A stretch of DNA of 64,000 nt from Acheta domesticus (GCA_031308135.1 JAHLJT010009436.1:118546678-118610677); one strand, 5' to 3'; positions 42,270-64,000 are shown, counted from the first letter of the stretch. The notes: generated by a model not told the origin, from the letters alone. Made by a program: numbers and translations.

Positions 42270-42450
42270 GTGCGGATGTGCGGTTCCGTCACTCACAGTG
42301 AGACCACTTCCCGTGCACCAATCGACCCAGAGGAGTCATTCTACGCGTCTCGGTCTCCAGGTGGGGAACTGATCATTTGTTTTCGGAACCAGCCAGAAAA
42401 TCCTAAGAAATTTCTAAAAACGTGTTTTAGCGCTGCCCCCTTAGTTGGTA
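42270..42450. repeat. Dispersed repeat (GGTTCCGTC family), copy 2
   Basis: Shares GCGGTTCCGTC, ACCACTTCCCGTGCACCAAT, CTACGCGTCTCGG and CCTAAGAAATTTC with the 34.5-kb copy, in order. Confidence 0.75.
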
Positions 42451-43837
42451 TGTCAGGAATTAAACCAATGCCACCAATAGATCTATATAGGTGGCGTTGA
42501 ATGCAACAAGTGAATTGCCTTAGCACTTTACTTGCCAAGGACTTGAAATAAATACAGAGAAAACCAAACTGTGAGGAATACTACAGAAGCACATTTACGT
42601 TCCTACGTTCGACTTCTCTCACTCACATTCTTAAACATGCAAATCCCGATTTTGAAATGAATGTAACTAAAAACGTATTCTTATTTCAACGTAACTAACA
42701 CCTTATTCACATAAAAATACAAAACTGGCGCCTTTAATGTTTATATAGATTCGTCTACAAAACGATAAATAGAACAATTGCAGAAGTAGAAGTGAACACA
42801 ATTAGACTTTGTGAAGTTTTAATCTCTTCAAAAATTAGAGGGAAAACAATATGGAAGTGTTTAGCAAATCTGGAGAAGATTAAAATGTAGTTAGAAGATT
42901 TTGCGACAGAATTTTCGGAACTAATTGAAAATTATCGTACTAGAGAATAACGTTCAAGATCAGTTTACAAATGATTTTTTGTGCACTTTAACAAAAAAAG
43001 TTTAAAATGTATAGCTGCACTAAATTTTAACTATTCAGCATCATTCAACCAGCAAGTATTTTTTAGGGAGTTTATCATTTTGAAATTGCAATATTAGCAG
43101 TTTATATCCCATATGGTGGTAACGTACGAGGTCACTAGGTGTTAGGAATTTTTGAACAGGAGTAAAACATTATTAGCTACTACGATTCACTGGTGTGTCC
43201 AATGTTAAAGACTGGAAGAACTTACTTGAACAAAGCTATGCATAACATAAATTTTCAACCCATGAAAATACTTTAAAAACAGAATACAGCGGCGACGACG
43301 CCACATTCAACAGGAGGATAGTATTAATTTTAACTTGCTGAAAGATCTCTCACAACTTGTAATAGAAAAAGCAACTGTTAACATAATTGAATAGGTAGCG
43401 ACAAGTATATTCTAAAAAAACCTTTTCGTCTCCATATTCAACTATGGATTGTAGAAGTTCTTCAGGCTTTGATATTTTAATTTTAGATCGAACTGAGAGA
43501 AGCATTCTGCAATCAATAATCAATTCGTATAGCAGTTCTATATCAATATCGCTGCTGTAGAACATGGTGAAGTTTGTATACTTTCTTAATAACTGTTGTA
43601 TCCACGTTATAGCACAGACCCTCAATGTCGAGCAAGAGGCCAAATTTTACATCAGCATCGTGTAAGATCTCCCTTCCATTCATTTCGCTATGAAGACTCA
43701 TTGCAGTGCTTGTGACCGGGAGGAACTAGGGTTTGAGTCTCCTCGGTGGCAGGTGCCCAAAAGCCACTCCCAATTTTTTCTCTAACGTTTATCCACATAT
43801 GTAATAAGTAGACCTCGCATTTTAGGACAGGCATATT
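42451..43837. other. Intergenic region with an unrecognised minus-strand ORF
   Basis: A minus-strand frame of 97 codons (43350-43643; YELIIDCRMLLSVRSKIK, PEELLQSIVEYGDEKVF) has protein-like composition and may be a transposase remnant, but no family was recognised. A GGGTTTGAGTCTCC at about 43730 resembles a Pol III B box without a clear A box. Confidence 0.3.
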
Positions 43838-44004
43838 TAGTTCCTTTAGGAAGACGTGGAAAATAATTGCAGATGTTTACGAAACTTGGAAAAATAGGTC
43901 TGCTGACAGCATCTAAAATTGCCTTAAAGGTCCTAAAAGGGGATTGTAACCTAAAACTGCCCGAAAAAGGTAATTAAGAAGAATTTTCATATTTTAATTA
44001 CTAA
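43838..44004. repeat. Short repeat abutting a PTR tip, copy 1
   Basis: CAGGCATATTTAGTTCCTTT, GGAAAATAATTGCAGATG, GGAAAAATAGGTCTGCTGAC and CCTAAAAGGGGA recur in the same order at 53562-53744. Both copies run straight into a reverse PTR tip. Confidence 0.75.
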
Positions 44005-44300
44005 TTTTTACTTCCCCGTTTACATACGTATCTATACGTATCTAAGTAATACACGTAACGTAGGGAAAGTGTGTAAAGCGGCGCGAAAAAACAGCCGATT
44101 TTCGGCAGAAAAAATTCATTGTCGTGCCTTGATAACGAAAAAGTGAATAAATCCAGTTGCAAAAAATTAAGAAGAAAATCCTCTACCACGTGGCGTAGCC
44201 AGAATCCCTGTTTTGTGGGTCCTTGATACCGAAAAACCAATTGACAGGAAATGTCCATCCGTCCGTCTGGTGTGTGTGAACAACATTGGCGACTAAACCA
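44005..44300 (-). repeat. PTR copy, reverse, inner part lost
   Basis: TTTTTACTTCCCCGTTTACATACG through GTGGCGTAGCCAGAATCCC and CCATCCGTCCGTCTGG to GGCGACTAAACCATGAT. Confidence 0.8.
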
Positions 44301-45184
44301 TGATTGATCGTGATTGGTCGTGTAATGTGTAACAGCCACAGTTTCAGATGTCGTCTTAAGATGTATATCTTACACCGCGACCCAAACCGATCGTGCGCAC
44401 CGTACGGACAAGCGAGGAACTAGCCTCAAACTGGCTTCAGAAAATTTGTCCCAAAGGCTGCTAGTTAACACACCTATACATCTTACACCGTGGGTGATCG
44501 CTTCTTGGTTGAATTGGAGTTAGTTTTTAAATAATAGCTAAGATGTTAGTAGGGCGGGAAGTGCAATATTTCAATTCTATGGTCTTGTGACGTACTGGAC
44601 ATGAAAAGCACAGACGACAGATTCTGAATAGTATGTACAGTATATTTACAATAATAAATTACAAGATAATGTTACAAAATTGAAAACCTTAGGCAACCTT
44701 TCTATTCTCTAAGCCGCGAAACCCCGCGACCGTCCCTAGGCTTAGCCCAGTGCCTCTGCTCGAGAGCATGAGAAGCTGCGCGAAGTGCGAGCTGTCGGAC
44801 ATAAAGTCCCCGAATGAAAACTAGAATGTTACATGGCCGGATGCCAAAACGTGCAAGGTTGCACGGAGATACCTCACGTCTTTCGACTCACTAGCGTATC
44901 CCGCGAGCGCATGTCGGCGCCGCAATAAATACTCCACGGCTCGTCCCCCACTCTACCAGCGGCGGGCGTAATTCGGCTCGCAAGCCAGCCCTCAGCAGAG
45001 AGCAACCGTCATGAATGGACTCGCGCTCAGGCACGCCCTGTTGTCCAGGTTATATTGAGGCTGGGATTTTCCTGCCCGGCGCGCGCCGGCGAGGCGCCGC
45101 CGCATTCCAACCCCCATCCCCCACCCGGCTTAAGACCGGGCTTTCCAGCGAAACGGCACGTGCGCCACCTCGCGAAGCTACAGA
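44301..45184. other. Unassigned stretch including a GC-rich island (about 44690-45184)
   Basis: The island is rich in GC and CpG (GGCGCGCGCCGGCGAGGCGC near 45080), unlike its AT-rich surroundings. It has no long open frame with a motif. It could be a promoter, a retroelement LTR or a foreign fragment; no matching second copy is in the window. Confidence 0.3.
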
Positions 45185-45388
45185 CCGATTAAAATAAGTT
45201 GGTGATTGACAGTTATACTTCTGAAGTTGTAGTTTTATACAATATGAGTGTATGATTTGGTTACTTCAATAAATATTTATTTCAAGTGTTTATTGTCTTG
45301 TCTCGGAAACACATGCTCAGTAATACGCAAACTGTCAATATCACTCCTTTCTGTTTGCAGCTGTCAATCACCAACTTATTTTAATCGG
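45185..45388. mobile_element. 204-bp MITE-like unit with perfect 28-bp inverted ends
   Basis: 45185-45212 (CCGATTAAAATAAGTTGGTG, then eight bases) is exactly reverse-complementary to 45361-45388. No clear target duplication is seen next to it. Confidence 0.6.
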
Positions 45389-45420
45389 ATGGCGATGGAT
45401 GGATTTTAATGGAGCCATAC

Positions 45421-48400
45421 ACGAGCCATTCCACGTCAAATCGCACAAGAGTTGACACGACTTTTTTTAAAATGTACGATACATTTTTTCTTAAATCTGG
45501 ACATCAAAAAAGAGACACATATTTTTTTATTTGCCTGAAAATTGATTATTTGTGTAGTTATGCTAATATTAAATTTTGGAATTTACAGGTACTTCACAAA
45601 ATAAGATCAATTGTTGCTCCGAATGTAATGACTGTAAAAATTTCTGGTTTGTTTCATTTAATACTTTGAAATATGTATTTTATTTCTCTGAAAATACATT
45701 TTTCAAAAAATATTTTGTTCGTTTTAAAAAATGTAGTTTTTTTCAAAAAAAGTAAAATTTCTATATAAACTCGATGAGATAAAAATTTAAAAAAATATAG
45801 GCGTGTTCCTTGTTTAATTTTCTATGAAATACAACAAGAAAAAAGTGGGTACTCCACACATACATTTCTGAAAAATCAATTGTAAGTATGAGGGCGCCCT
45901 CTGCCTCTGCCCATGCACTAACGAATTGTGTTCGGTCAGTCTTTGATGCAAGTGATGAAGAACTAAAAAAAGAATGACCGTCTGCCTGATTGAGGTTTCA
46001 AGAGTTATTAGTATTCTAGATGTTCACTCTGCCCCCAAAATGTATGACATTGTGTCATACATGTTTTTGTGGGTAACATCGTGGGTGACTTGTGGGTCAT
46101 CTATGTTCTTATGGGTGAGAGCGAAACGAATTGAAATACGAGCCATTCCACGTCAAATCGCACAAGAATTTACTCGATTATTTTTTAAATGTATGCAATT
46201 TTTAAAAAATAAATGACACGAATATATGGCATTCATTCTGGACATCAAAAAAAGAGGCACGTGTTTTTTATTTACCTGATAATTGATTATTTTTGTAGTT
46301 ACGCCTATATTAAATTTTGGAATTTACGCGTACTTTACAAAGTATGATTGATTGATGCTCCAAATGTACTTAACATAAAAGTTCCTGGTTTGTTTCAATG
46401 TGTATTTTATTCATCCGTAAATTACTTTTTCAAAAAACAAATATTTCATTAGAAAATCGGAAATTTAAAAAAACAATGAATATTTCTATATGAACTCTCT
46501 CAGATAAAAATTTGAAAAATATATAGGCGTATTTATTGTTCAATTTTCTACAAAACACAACAAGAAAAAAAAGTGGGCACTCAACACGTACAGATAAACA
46601 AATCTATTGTAAGTATGCGGGCGCGTGGTTCCTGCCCCTGCACTGACGAATTGTGTTCGATCAGTCTTTGATACAAGTGCCAACGAAAAATAAAAAGAAT
46701 GGCCGTCTGCCTGATTAGGGTTTCAAGAAACAATAGTAACTCACATGTTCATTCTTTCTCCAGAAGGGGTGGGTGACAGCAAAACGAATTCTGCTACTGC
46801 TTTTCCTCGTGTCAGCGAAACGAATTTTACTGCATCCCTTTCCGTCCTAGGGATGGGGTGCCCTCCTGACCTTGCTCGTGAAATACAATCAACCATTTGT
46901 CAAAGGACATGTGTAAAATTTTCTCAACATCTGTCACAATACGCACCTTATGAAGACAAGAGTGCTAGTGTTTGTTCTGTGAATCGTGTGTACACTGTGC
47001 AACATGAGTAGCGATCACCATATGAGATACGACACATGTTTCAATCCATTTAATCTTTCTGATCACGGTTTGTAGAAAAGAAAATCTCCAAGACGCGTAA
47101 ACCACAATTTTCTGGTGAATTTACAGGAGCCATTAGATTGGCAAATTTATGATTCATTTTGGAAGGGAATCGGCTTTCAAAACAGCCTTTTGTTAGTGAA
47201 GAGAACGTCGAGATCAGTGGCTCTCGTGACATTAACAAACGTAGCGGAACGTCCAGTAAATACAGTGAAAAGAGTGGAAATCAAGGAAATAACAATTTCC
47301 TTGATGGAATGATGGATGAAATTAAATTCCAATGGAATTTAAGCTCTTCAGATAGTTCATCAGGTGTCTGCGAAATTAATAAAGAGAAGATAAACAAGAG
47401 TTTAATTTCAATAGGAGAACCCCCCGCCAAGAAAAGAATAATAGAACAAAAACGGTAACCCCATGAGAAATTTCAGTAAGTACAAAGTGCCATCACAGAT
47501 AATTTTTTTTACATTGAAGATCCTTCGACGTCCATTGAAAAATCAGACAAAGATACTATTTAGAAACTTATCGATTCCTTTCATTCAACAGATGGCATGA
47601 TGTTCAATTTTACAATTTTGACAATTTTTGAAAGTTGGACATACAATAAAATTAAACGAAATGTTTCTGCAACCGAACGTATGATAATAGTGTCTAAAAA
47701 GTTGGCTGAAGAAAATGGAATTTTGTCTAGACCTGAAGTAAATTCGGTAAGGCATTAAAACTGTTCACTGTGGCGAAAGTTCAGGAATTCTATGGTAAGC
47801 GAGTACGTGTATTTAAAGTGAGTTTTGAGGGATAAGAAAATTTCAAAATGTCAGTCAAAACATGAGTCAATAATCCGTCATTTAATTACAGGTATTTATA
47901 AATTATTTATAAATATATTAATATTATTTGTATGTATTAATATACATAAATATTATTATTTATAAATTCAATCGTGAAGTTTTACCACCTCAAGAGTATT
48001 AAAATACTACTTTATCCAAAGAAACCGACGACCAGTAACGCAAGAAACGCGTCTATTGCGGCAATCTATTATACGCTCTTTCGTAAAATATTAATATCTT
48101 TTAAAGTTACTGAGATCCCACTTTGATTTTTCCTGGAGATATCATCAATACTCTAGTGCGTTTATAATTTTTGTTTTAATTTTAGCTCATCGAGTTTACA
48201 AAAATGTTTAATTTTCAAAATTTCAATTTTTTAAAAAAAAATTGAAAATTCAGGAAATTAAATATTTTGCAAAATCTTAAAAATTAAACATATTTTTAAG
48301 TTTCGAATGGAATTTGAACGGAATTTCTATAATTAGTGTATTCAAGTATATGATATTTTTAAGTTAGTGATGCGCGTCATTTTTAGCAAATTTCATTATA

Positions 48401-48554
48401 TAATATTTCCGAAAATAATAAAGTTAGAAAAAAAAATAAAAATACACGTGTTAACTTATTTGATCCATATAACAAATAGAAAAAATTAGAAAATAATAAA
48501 AAATATGAAGGTCAATTTTTGGTCTTTTTTGTGCGATTTGACATGGAATGGCTC
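45421..48554. mobile_element. Transposon-like block with GAGCCATTCCACGTCAAATC ends
   Basis: The motif ACGAGCCATTCCACGTCAAA with TCGCACAAGA occurs at 45421-45450 and 46138-46167 and inverted (one change) at 48529-48554. Between the ends, 45421-46137 and 46138 to about 46830 are a direct tandem duplication of ~0.7 kb. Coding remnants lie at 47115-47458 and 47560-47870 (SWTYNKIKRNVSATERM, KKLAEENGILSRPE), with stops. They resemble a transposon-associated protein common in insects, but I cannot name the superfamily. Confidence 0.55.
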
Positions 48555-48952
48555 ACATAGCTGCTTCTAATAATACGGGAAAGTATGTGCTGTTGAAACA
48601 CCACAATTTTGTACTTGAATTTGGCGCCACAATTGGTTGATAAAAATACCTTCAAGTTCATCTTTCTCGGTCTCTGCAAATTTTTCAGCCTGATACATGC
48701 AATAGAAACTGAGAAAAAATGAAACATAAAAAATACGTTTCTCATTGTATCTCTGCAACAGATTGCCCTAGGAGGCTCATTATTTGGGAATATAATTTTT
48801 TTTATCTTTCATATGAGTATCATAATTATCAATTTGGTTTGAAGGCATTTTTCACTCTTTTATTCACCTACAACATTTCATATTTCCAGTTACGCTTAAA
48901 TGCCATGTTCTTAAAAATAGCTCCAAATGTTTCAACGAAATTTTCTTTATAG

Positions 48953-49122
48953 GATGAGCATTTACTCTGCAATAATATTCTTGAAGTAATTCTACCATTA
49001 GGAAATCCAGAAATTGAGAAAATTTTTAAAATATGTACTTTGGGCAGTGATGAACGACAACTGGCAAGAGTATGTGGCAAATCTGAAAAACTAGTCCAGA
49101 CCAAAGAAATTAAAAACTAATT
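48953..49122 (+). pseudogene. Unrecognised exon-like open frame
   Basis: After a good splice acceptor (TTTTCTTTATAG) a 55-codon frame runs to TAA. It reads DEHLLCNNILEVILPLG, then EKIFKICTLGSDERQLARV. Composition is protein-like, but no family was recognised and no partner exon was found. It may belong to a decayed transposon or a host pseudogene. Confidence 0.3.
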
Positions 49123-50214
49123 AGTACAAGAAAGTCTGTGCCATTCTGTAACACTGCTAGATTTGATTGTTACATCATTTGATACAACCCTGAATATCAA
49201 AAGTTAATGTTTGTTTTCTTCTTGGTCGTAAAAAAAAGTCTGGTATTGTTAAGGTTTAAAGAAATTTATTTAGATTGTACCTATGTCATGGAATTAACAG
49301 ATCTAGCGCTTCAAAGGAGACAAGGTAAGAATTCTGAAAATAGTTGTTCATTCATTTATAACACTATCACCAAATCCTTAGAATAAGATGTTTGGAAAAG
49401 GAAAAACGTTCTTTCCAATTATTCACATCATTGACGTTACCTCGTCGCTTGTACACATGGACACACTACTTTTCTAAAAAATCCTACTTTTGAAAATTTA
49501 GAAATCTTGTGTAGTGCTGTATATCATTATAGAAGCAGAAATATCAGCTAAAAAATAAAAATGCAAAAAACCTGCCTTTGGGTACTAATGTCCTTTTTCA
49601 AGAAGCTAATATTCTGTTGCTACATAGCTAATAAAGGATACAGGAAGAGAGGAAAAAAACAACAAAACAGTCACGAGGAATCAATCTTTTCAAAAATAAC
49701 AACATACTAACAATTCTTAGATTTCTCATTGAATAATCTAATATTAAAGTAATAATAAAAATGTATTTTGAAAATTCATACTGTTCATGTGCAAGCATTC
49801 GAGACTAATGCATATTCTGTTAGCTATTGCATACTTCCTCATTTTAATGACTGTCAAAAGCTGTGAACTTTAAACCTATACTTCAGTTGGTGAAGATTGA
49901 AATTTTAAATTGGCACTATTCTTTTATTCCATTGAGAAGTTTTGGCATTGCAAGTGTTTCAGATAAGGGTGTTTTGCCCCGTCCAATCTCTAGTTACATT
50001 GAAAAATTATTACAGATTTCTAACTTTTTTTTTTTTTTTTTTTCACAGAATCGTATCATATATGAACATTAAAATAAATTCTTCAATACAATAATGAGGT
50101 ATTTTTTGGGAAAAAGGTTTCATTTCCGCAATTTGAAACAAATCTTACAATAGTATAAGTTTTTAAAATCATTTTAAATCATGTTCATTAGTGTAGCAGC
50201 AGGATTTCTTGACC
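49123..50214. other. Downstream of GST gene A, nothing recognised
   Basis: AT-rich, with a T-run at 50025-50043. No supported gene. Confidence 0.3.

Positions 50215-60574
<10,360 letters not shown>

Positions 60575-60622
<48 letters not shown>
60575..60622. repeat. (AAT)n microsatellite, 5' flank of Dong-like element
   Basis: 16 AAT (TAA) units directly before the element. Confidence 0.95.
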
Positions 60623-60781
60623 CGCAATCTGACTCAAAAACCGAATGGCAAAGCTGTTACTCCTTCACAATATGACGTCGAAGCATTTTGGGCAGGAATC
60701 TGGGAAGAGAGCAGATCCTACAACAAAGACGCATCTTGGCTTCAATCTGAAGTTGATGCTGCCGATGAACTTGTAGAAACA

Positions 60782-63127
60782 GTGGAAGATGTTCACCAAT
60801 TCTCGGAAGAGGACCTCTTCCAAGCAATTAAGAACATGGGAAACTGGAAGTCCCTCGGGATTGATAAGATCCAGATTTATTGGATTAAGAAATTAACCGC
60901 AATACATTCTCATCTAGCAAAGGCTGTTAATAAAATTTTTGAAAACCCAAAGGAAATCCCGGAATGGCTCACACGCGGCATCACGTATTTGCTACCCAAA
61001 GCGGGAGACAGCTCTTTGGCGAAGAACTACAGGCCAATTACATGTCTGCCAGTACTGTACAAACTTATAACTTCAGCCATAGCTGACAAAATGTATAGAC
61101 ATCTAGATAAGAATCATCTAATGCCAGCTGAACAAAAAGGATGTCGTAAAGGCTCTTATGGCTGTAAGGAAATCTTGCTACTGAATAAAGTCATCTTGAA
61201 TGATGTAAAGAAACGCAAACGTAATTTGAGCATGGCTTGGATTGACTACCAAAAGGCCTTTGATAGTGTACCACACGATTGGATTTTGAAGACCCTGGAG
61301 ATCTATCAATTTCATCCTAGACTCACTGAATTTTGCAAAGTTAGTATGAAGTCGTGGAGTACCAGGTTACTAATACACAGCGTAAAGGAAGCAGTAGAAA
61401 CCAGAAGTATTCAGATTAACAGGGGTATTTTTCAAGGAGATTCACTATCCCCTCTGCTGTTTTGCATTAGTTTGATCCCACTATCTAGACAGTTGTCGCA
61501 AGCTGACTTTGGTTTTAAGCTCCATGGTGATGAAAGGCCAGTATCACATTTGTTTTACATGGATGATCTGAAAGTGTTTGCTAAGAATGAAGCGATTCTC
61601 CCCCAAATGCTGTCTGTTTTGAATGACTTTAGCAATGACATCTGCATGAAGTTTGGTCTTGACAAGTGTGCAAAAATCAATTTAAAAAGAGGGAAACTCA
61701 CAACGTCTTAGAACATTGAAACTGATACGCACACTGTGATTCAAGATCTTGAGCCAGGTAAAACTTACAAATATCTGGGCATTGAAGAATATGAAACCAT
61801 CTCGAATGACAGAATGAAAGAGAGAATTCGTAGGGAGTATTATAGGAGAGTGAGATTGGTCCTGCAGTCCGCTCTGAATTCCAGGAATAAAATATCTGCA
61901 ATAGGTAGTTTGGCGGTACCTGTAGCCGAATACAGTTTTGGACTAGTGGACTGGACTGAGCAAGAAATTCGCACCATGGATCGAAAAACCAGAAAACTGC
62001 TAACAATGCATCATGTTTCCCACCCTCGAGCTGATATACATAGACTTTATGTGTCACGTAAGGAAGGAGGAAGAGGCCTCAGACAAATTGAGGCCTCCTG
62101 GCACAACGCAATAGTCGGGTTGGGGAAGTATGTAGTCAGCCATCAAGACGACCCTCTAATGAGGCAGGTCATGAAATCTGACCGAAGAATGGGAAACAGA
62201 GGCATTGTTAGTGTAGCAAGAAACATTGCGAAGAAAACTAGGCAAGACACGTCGAATAACACAGACACTGAACTTCTGATGCTGCTAAACATGAAGTGTG
62301 AGACACAAAAATGTTAAAGAAATTGTGGAGAGACCATAGATATATATACTAGTATATATATCTATGGGAGAGACAAACCACTCCACGGACAATACTTGAA
62401 ACGAATGGACAAGGTGCAGATCAATAAAGATCAATCATTTATGTGGCTTAAAAGGGGAAGGATGAAGCCAGAATCGGAAGCACTTGTAATAGCTGCCCAG
62501 GATCAGGCCTTGAGAACACGACATTATGATAAAGCGGTTCTCAAAATTTCCCAAGATGATAAATGCCGCATTTGTCAGGAACACATAGAAACCATCGATC
62601 ATATTGTCTCAGCTTGTCCAATCCTAGCAAAGACCGAATACTTGAAAAGACACGACAGGGTGTGTAGCTACCTCCACTGGCAGATCTTTTCCGCCCTCGA
62701 AGTTCCAAACACATGCCCCAAGTGGTACGAACACTCACCGAAACCGGTGACGTCTGTTGGATTGTGTACTATCTTGTACGACCAACAAATTCAAACTGAT
62801 CGCACGATAGCGGCAAACAAACCGGATATAGTTATCCGGGATTTGGCGAAAAAATCGTGTTTACTTATCGATGTTGCTGTACCTTGCGATCAAAACGTCG
62901 TTACCAAGGAGGCAGAGAAACGTCTTAAATACAAGAGTTTGGAAATCGAGATCAGCCGAATGTGGGGCGTAAAAGCACAGGTCGTTCCGATAGTTATCGG
63001 AGCTCTGGGATTTGTTCCGCAAAATTTGAGTAAGAACTTGTCTAAACTCCCAGGTAATTCGAAAGACTGGGAAGTGCAAGAAATTGCTTTATATGGAACA
63101 GCCCACATTTTGCGTAAAGTATTGTAG
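60782..63127 (+). pseudogene. Dong/R4-like reverse transcriptase with restriction-like endonuclease, broken
   Basis: The frame is open from about 60623, before the first ATG (60782). RT motifs: GNWKSLGIDKIQIYWIKKL, YLLPKAGDSS, NYRPITCLPVLYKL, motif A AWIDYQKAFDSVPHDW, QGDSLSPLLFCI and catalytic YMDD (61556-61567). After the TAG at 61709 the frame resumes with YKYLGIEEYE and SHPRADIHRLYVSRKEGGRG. Past the 62.33-kb disruption come WLKRGRMKPESEALVIAAQD, a Cys/His zinc-knuckle-like CRICQEHIETIDHIVSACP and a PD-(D/E)XK endonuclease core PDIVIRDLAKKSCLLIDVAV. Two or three lesions (a stop, a probable frameshift near 62310 and a small insertion) make it non-functional, but it is otherwise well preserved. 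Confidence 0.88.
62327..62374. mobile_element. 32-bp palindromic insertion with 8-bp direct repeats
   Basis: GGAGAGAC occurs at 62327-62334 and 62367-62374. Between them 62335-62366 is a perfect palindrome (CATAGATATATATAC and its complement). Removing the insert and one repeat gives LKKLWRDKPLHGQYLKRMDK, continuous with the downstream frame. This looks like a minimal terminal-inverted-repeat insertion. Confidence 0.65.
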
Positions 63128-63229
63128 AGGCACTGATAGTCACCGAATCTGCTCCTTAGGTAGCTGGTTGCAACCTGGAGTAGATTTTATATTCAGCCGA
63201 CTCATAAGATCTTTAGTCGTGATGTAATG

Positions 63230-63230
<1 letters not shown>

Positions 63231-63271
<41 letters not shown>
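63231..63271. repeat. (AAT)n microsatellite, 3' flank of Dong-like element
   Basis: About 13 AAT units directly after the element 3' end. Confidence 0.95.
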
Positions 63272-63273
<2 letters not shown>

Positions 63274-64000
63274 GACTTGTGTGTATTGAAATGTACCAAC
63301 AACGTCTCGTCATAGACTCTTACGGGATCGTTGGCATCATTCATCTAAGATGGTTATAATCGTGACCCGTTCCGAATTTATATTAAAATTTTGGGCGCCA
63401 GGAACAGGTTACGTTAATTAAAAATGACCAATGCTTCCACAGCTAATTTCAACAGATGTATAAATGTCCGGCTAGCTGGGTCCGTGGGTCCCGTTATGGA
63501 TAATCGCTATCGCCTAGATAGCCGATTACTTGATCTGCCAACTGTACAGTATGGCGAGGAATCTGAAAGGGAATAATTATCTATTTCTAACTATTTAACA
63601 ATTTTGATTGACTAAATGAAAATCTTTTCATTTCCAAAAGAAAAAAAATTCAACAATTTATTTAACAATATTTACAATTGTTTTTGTCCTGAGGTCATGA
63701 CCTCGTTTTAAAATATATCTTTTGTACTGCAGAACTTATTTACCGTCTTGGTCGCAGACGTCTCTTCTCACTTGAATGTAGGCGATCCCAAGTTCCGCTT
63801 CTCTCTTCTAATCTTGCGACGTTGCCGACGCATCCAGCCCTCACTGACTAGAATATCTACCGGTTCTTAATTGGTATTCAGAGTTCCTAGTCTTCCCCAA
63901 CTAGTAGTAAAATATTAAAGTCCAAAACCGCAATATAAGAAAAAAAAACTTTCAAAGTCCTAATCGAACTTCCCGTTGCACATCAACTTCCAGATTCCGA
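63272..64000. other. Right edge, nothing recognised
   Basis: No GST exon or known repeat found. GGGTCCGTGGGTCCC at about 63478 vaguely recalls the GG-TCC motifs of the 23.4-kb element. Confidence 0.35.

Larger units (their letters stand above)
60623..63230 (+). mobile_element. Dong/R4-clade non-LTR retrotransposon, 5' truncated
   Basis: Flanked on both sides by (TAA)n. Dong of the silkworm is known to insert in TAA repeats. One reading frame (frame of 60782) runs through most of it, with a TAG at 61709-61711 and a disrupted stretch at 62300-62390. 3' UTR about 100 bp. Confidence 0.85.

Noticed and set aside
43700..43760. Possible tRNA-like B box (GGGTTTGAGTCTCC)
   Set aside because: No A box at the right distance and no cloverleaf could be drawn; too weak for a tRNA or SINE call.
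44690..45184. GC-rich island as bacterial or organellar DNA
   Set aside because: No open frame, ribosome site or organelle gene is present; high CpG alone is not enough.
61698..63108. Minus-strand ORFs of 65-119 codons
   Set aside because: Shadows of the Dong-like ORF on the plus strand.

Overview
The window looks like nuclear DNA of a large-genome insect. The evidence is arthropod-type sigma-class glutathione S-transferase (GST) exons separated by introns of 9 to 17 kb and packed with transposable elements, AT-rich DNA, and insect-type Tc1, mariner, RTE, CR1-like, Jockey-like and Dong-like elements. The GST proteins resemble the cockroach Bla g 5 allergen class, so a polyneopteran (cockroach, termite, orthopteroid) is my best guess; the species cannot be read from the sequence. 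Nothing bacterial, and no CRISPR, rRNA or functional tRNA gene, was seen.

The host genes are three sigma GST genes in tandem, all on the minus strand. Gene A (right) shows exons 60008-60175, 50521-50663 and 50215-50382; its first coding exon lies beyond the right edge. Gene B (middle) is complete: 40400-40535, 23148-23315, 22936-23075 and 11430-11597 join in phase into a 203-residue protein, with a TATA-like box and a candidate antioxidant response element upstream. Gene C (left) shows only its first coding exon, 1703-1839, which carries a one-base insertion; the rest lies off the left edge. Exon sizes and phases are nearly identical in the three genes, so they arose by tandem duplication.

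Most of the rest is mobile or repeated DNA. The commonest is an apparently unnamed family, here called PTR (palindrome-tipped repeat). It is AT-rich and non-coding, has one end with a GTATACGTACGTATAC palindrome and the other starting ACTAGTGGTGC, and carries an internal GACG/CGTC tetranucleotide tract. About 17 pieces are present in both orientations. Several are inverted dimers, and one pair (53.8-57.3 kb) forms a hairpin with arms of about 1.5 to 1.9 kb and a perfect 107-unit GACG tract in one arm. Inside or beside PTR copies lie a Tc1-like element split by a CR1-like insertion (5.8-7.9 kb), an RTE element with a perfect 13-bp target duplication (9.4-11.3 kb), a chimeric Jockey-like insertion (12.9-15.5 kb) and a mariner remnant (16.2-18.8 kb).

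From 24.7 to 30.9 kb a nearly intact 4.6-kb CR1-like element (ORF1 with SGNH esterase, ORF2 with endonuclease and reverse transcriptase) sits inside an older, oppositely oriented copy of its own family. Further right are a long-inverted-repeat element (36.0-38.8 kb), a hAT-like non-autonomous element with 8-bp target duplication (40.9-41.6 kb), a transposon-like block with a 0.7-kb tandem duplication (45.4-48.6 kb), and a Dong/R4-like element lodged in TAA repeats (60.6-63.2 kb) that itself carries a 32-bp palindromic insertion with 8-bp direct repeats.

The GST genes are the only likely functional host genes. The transposable elements explain the swollen introns and intergenic gaps; their insertion order can be read from the nesting.
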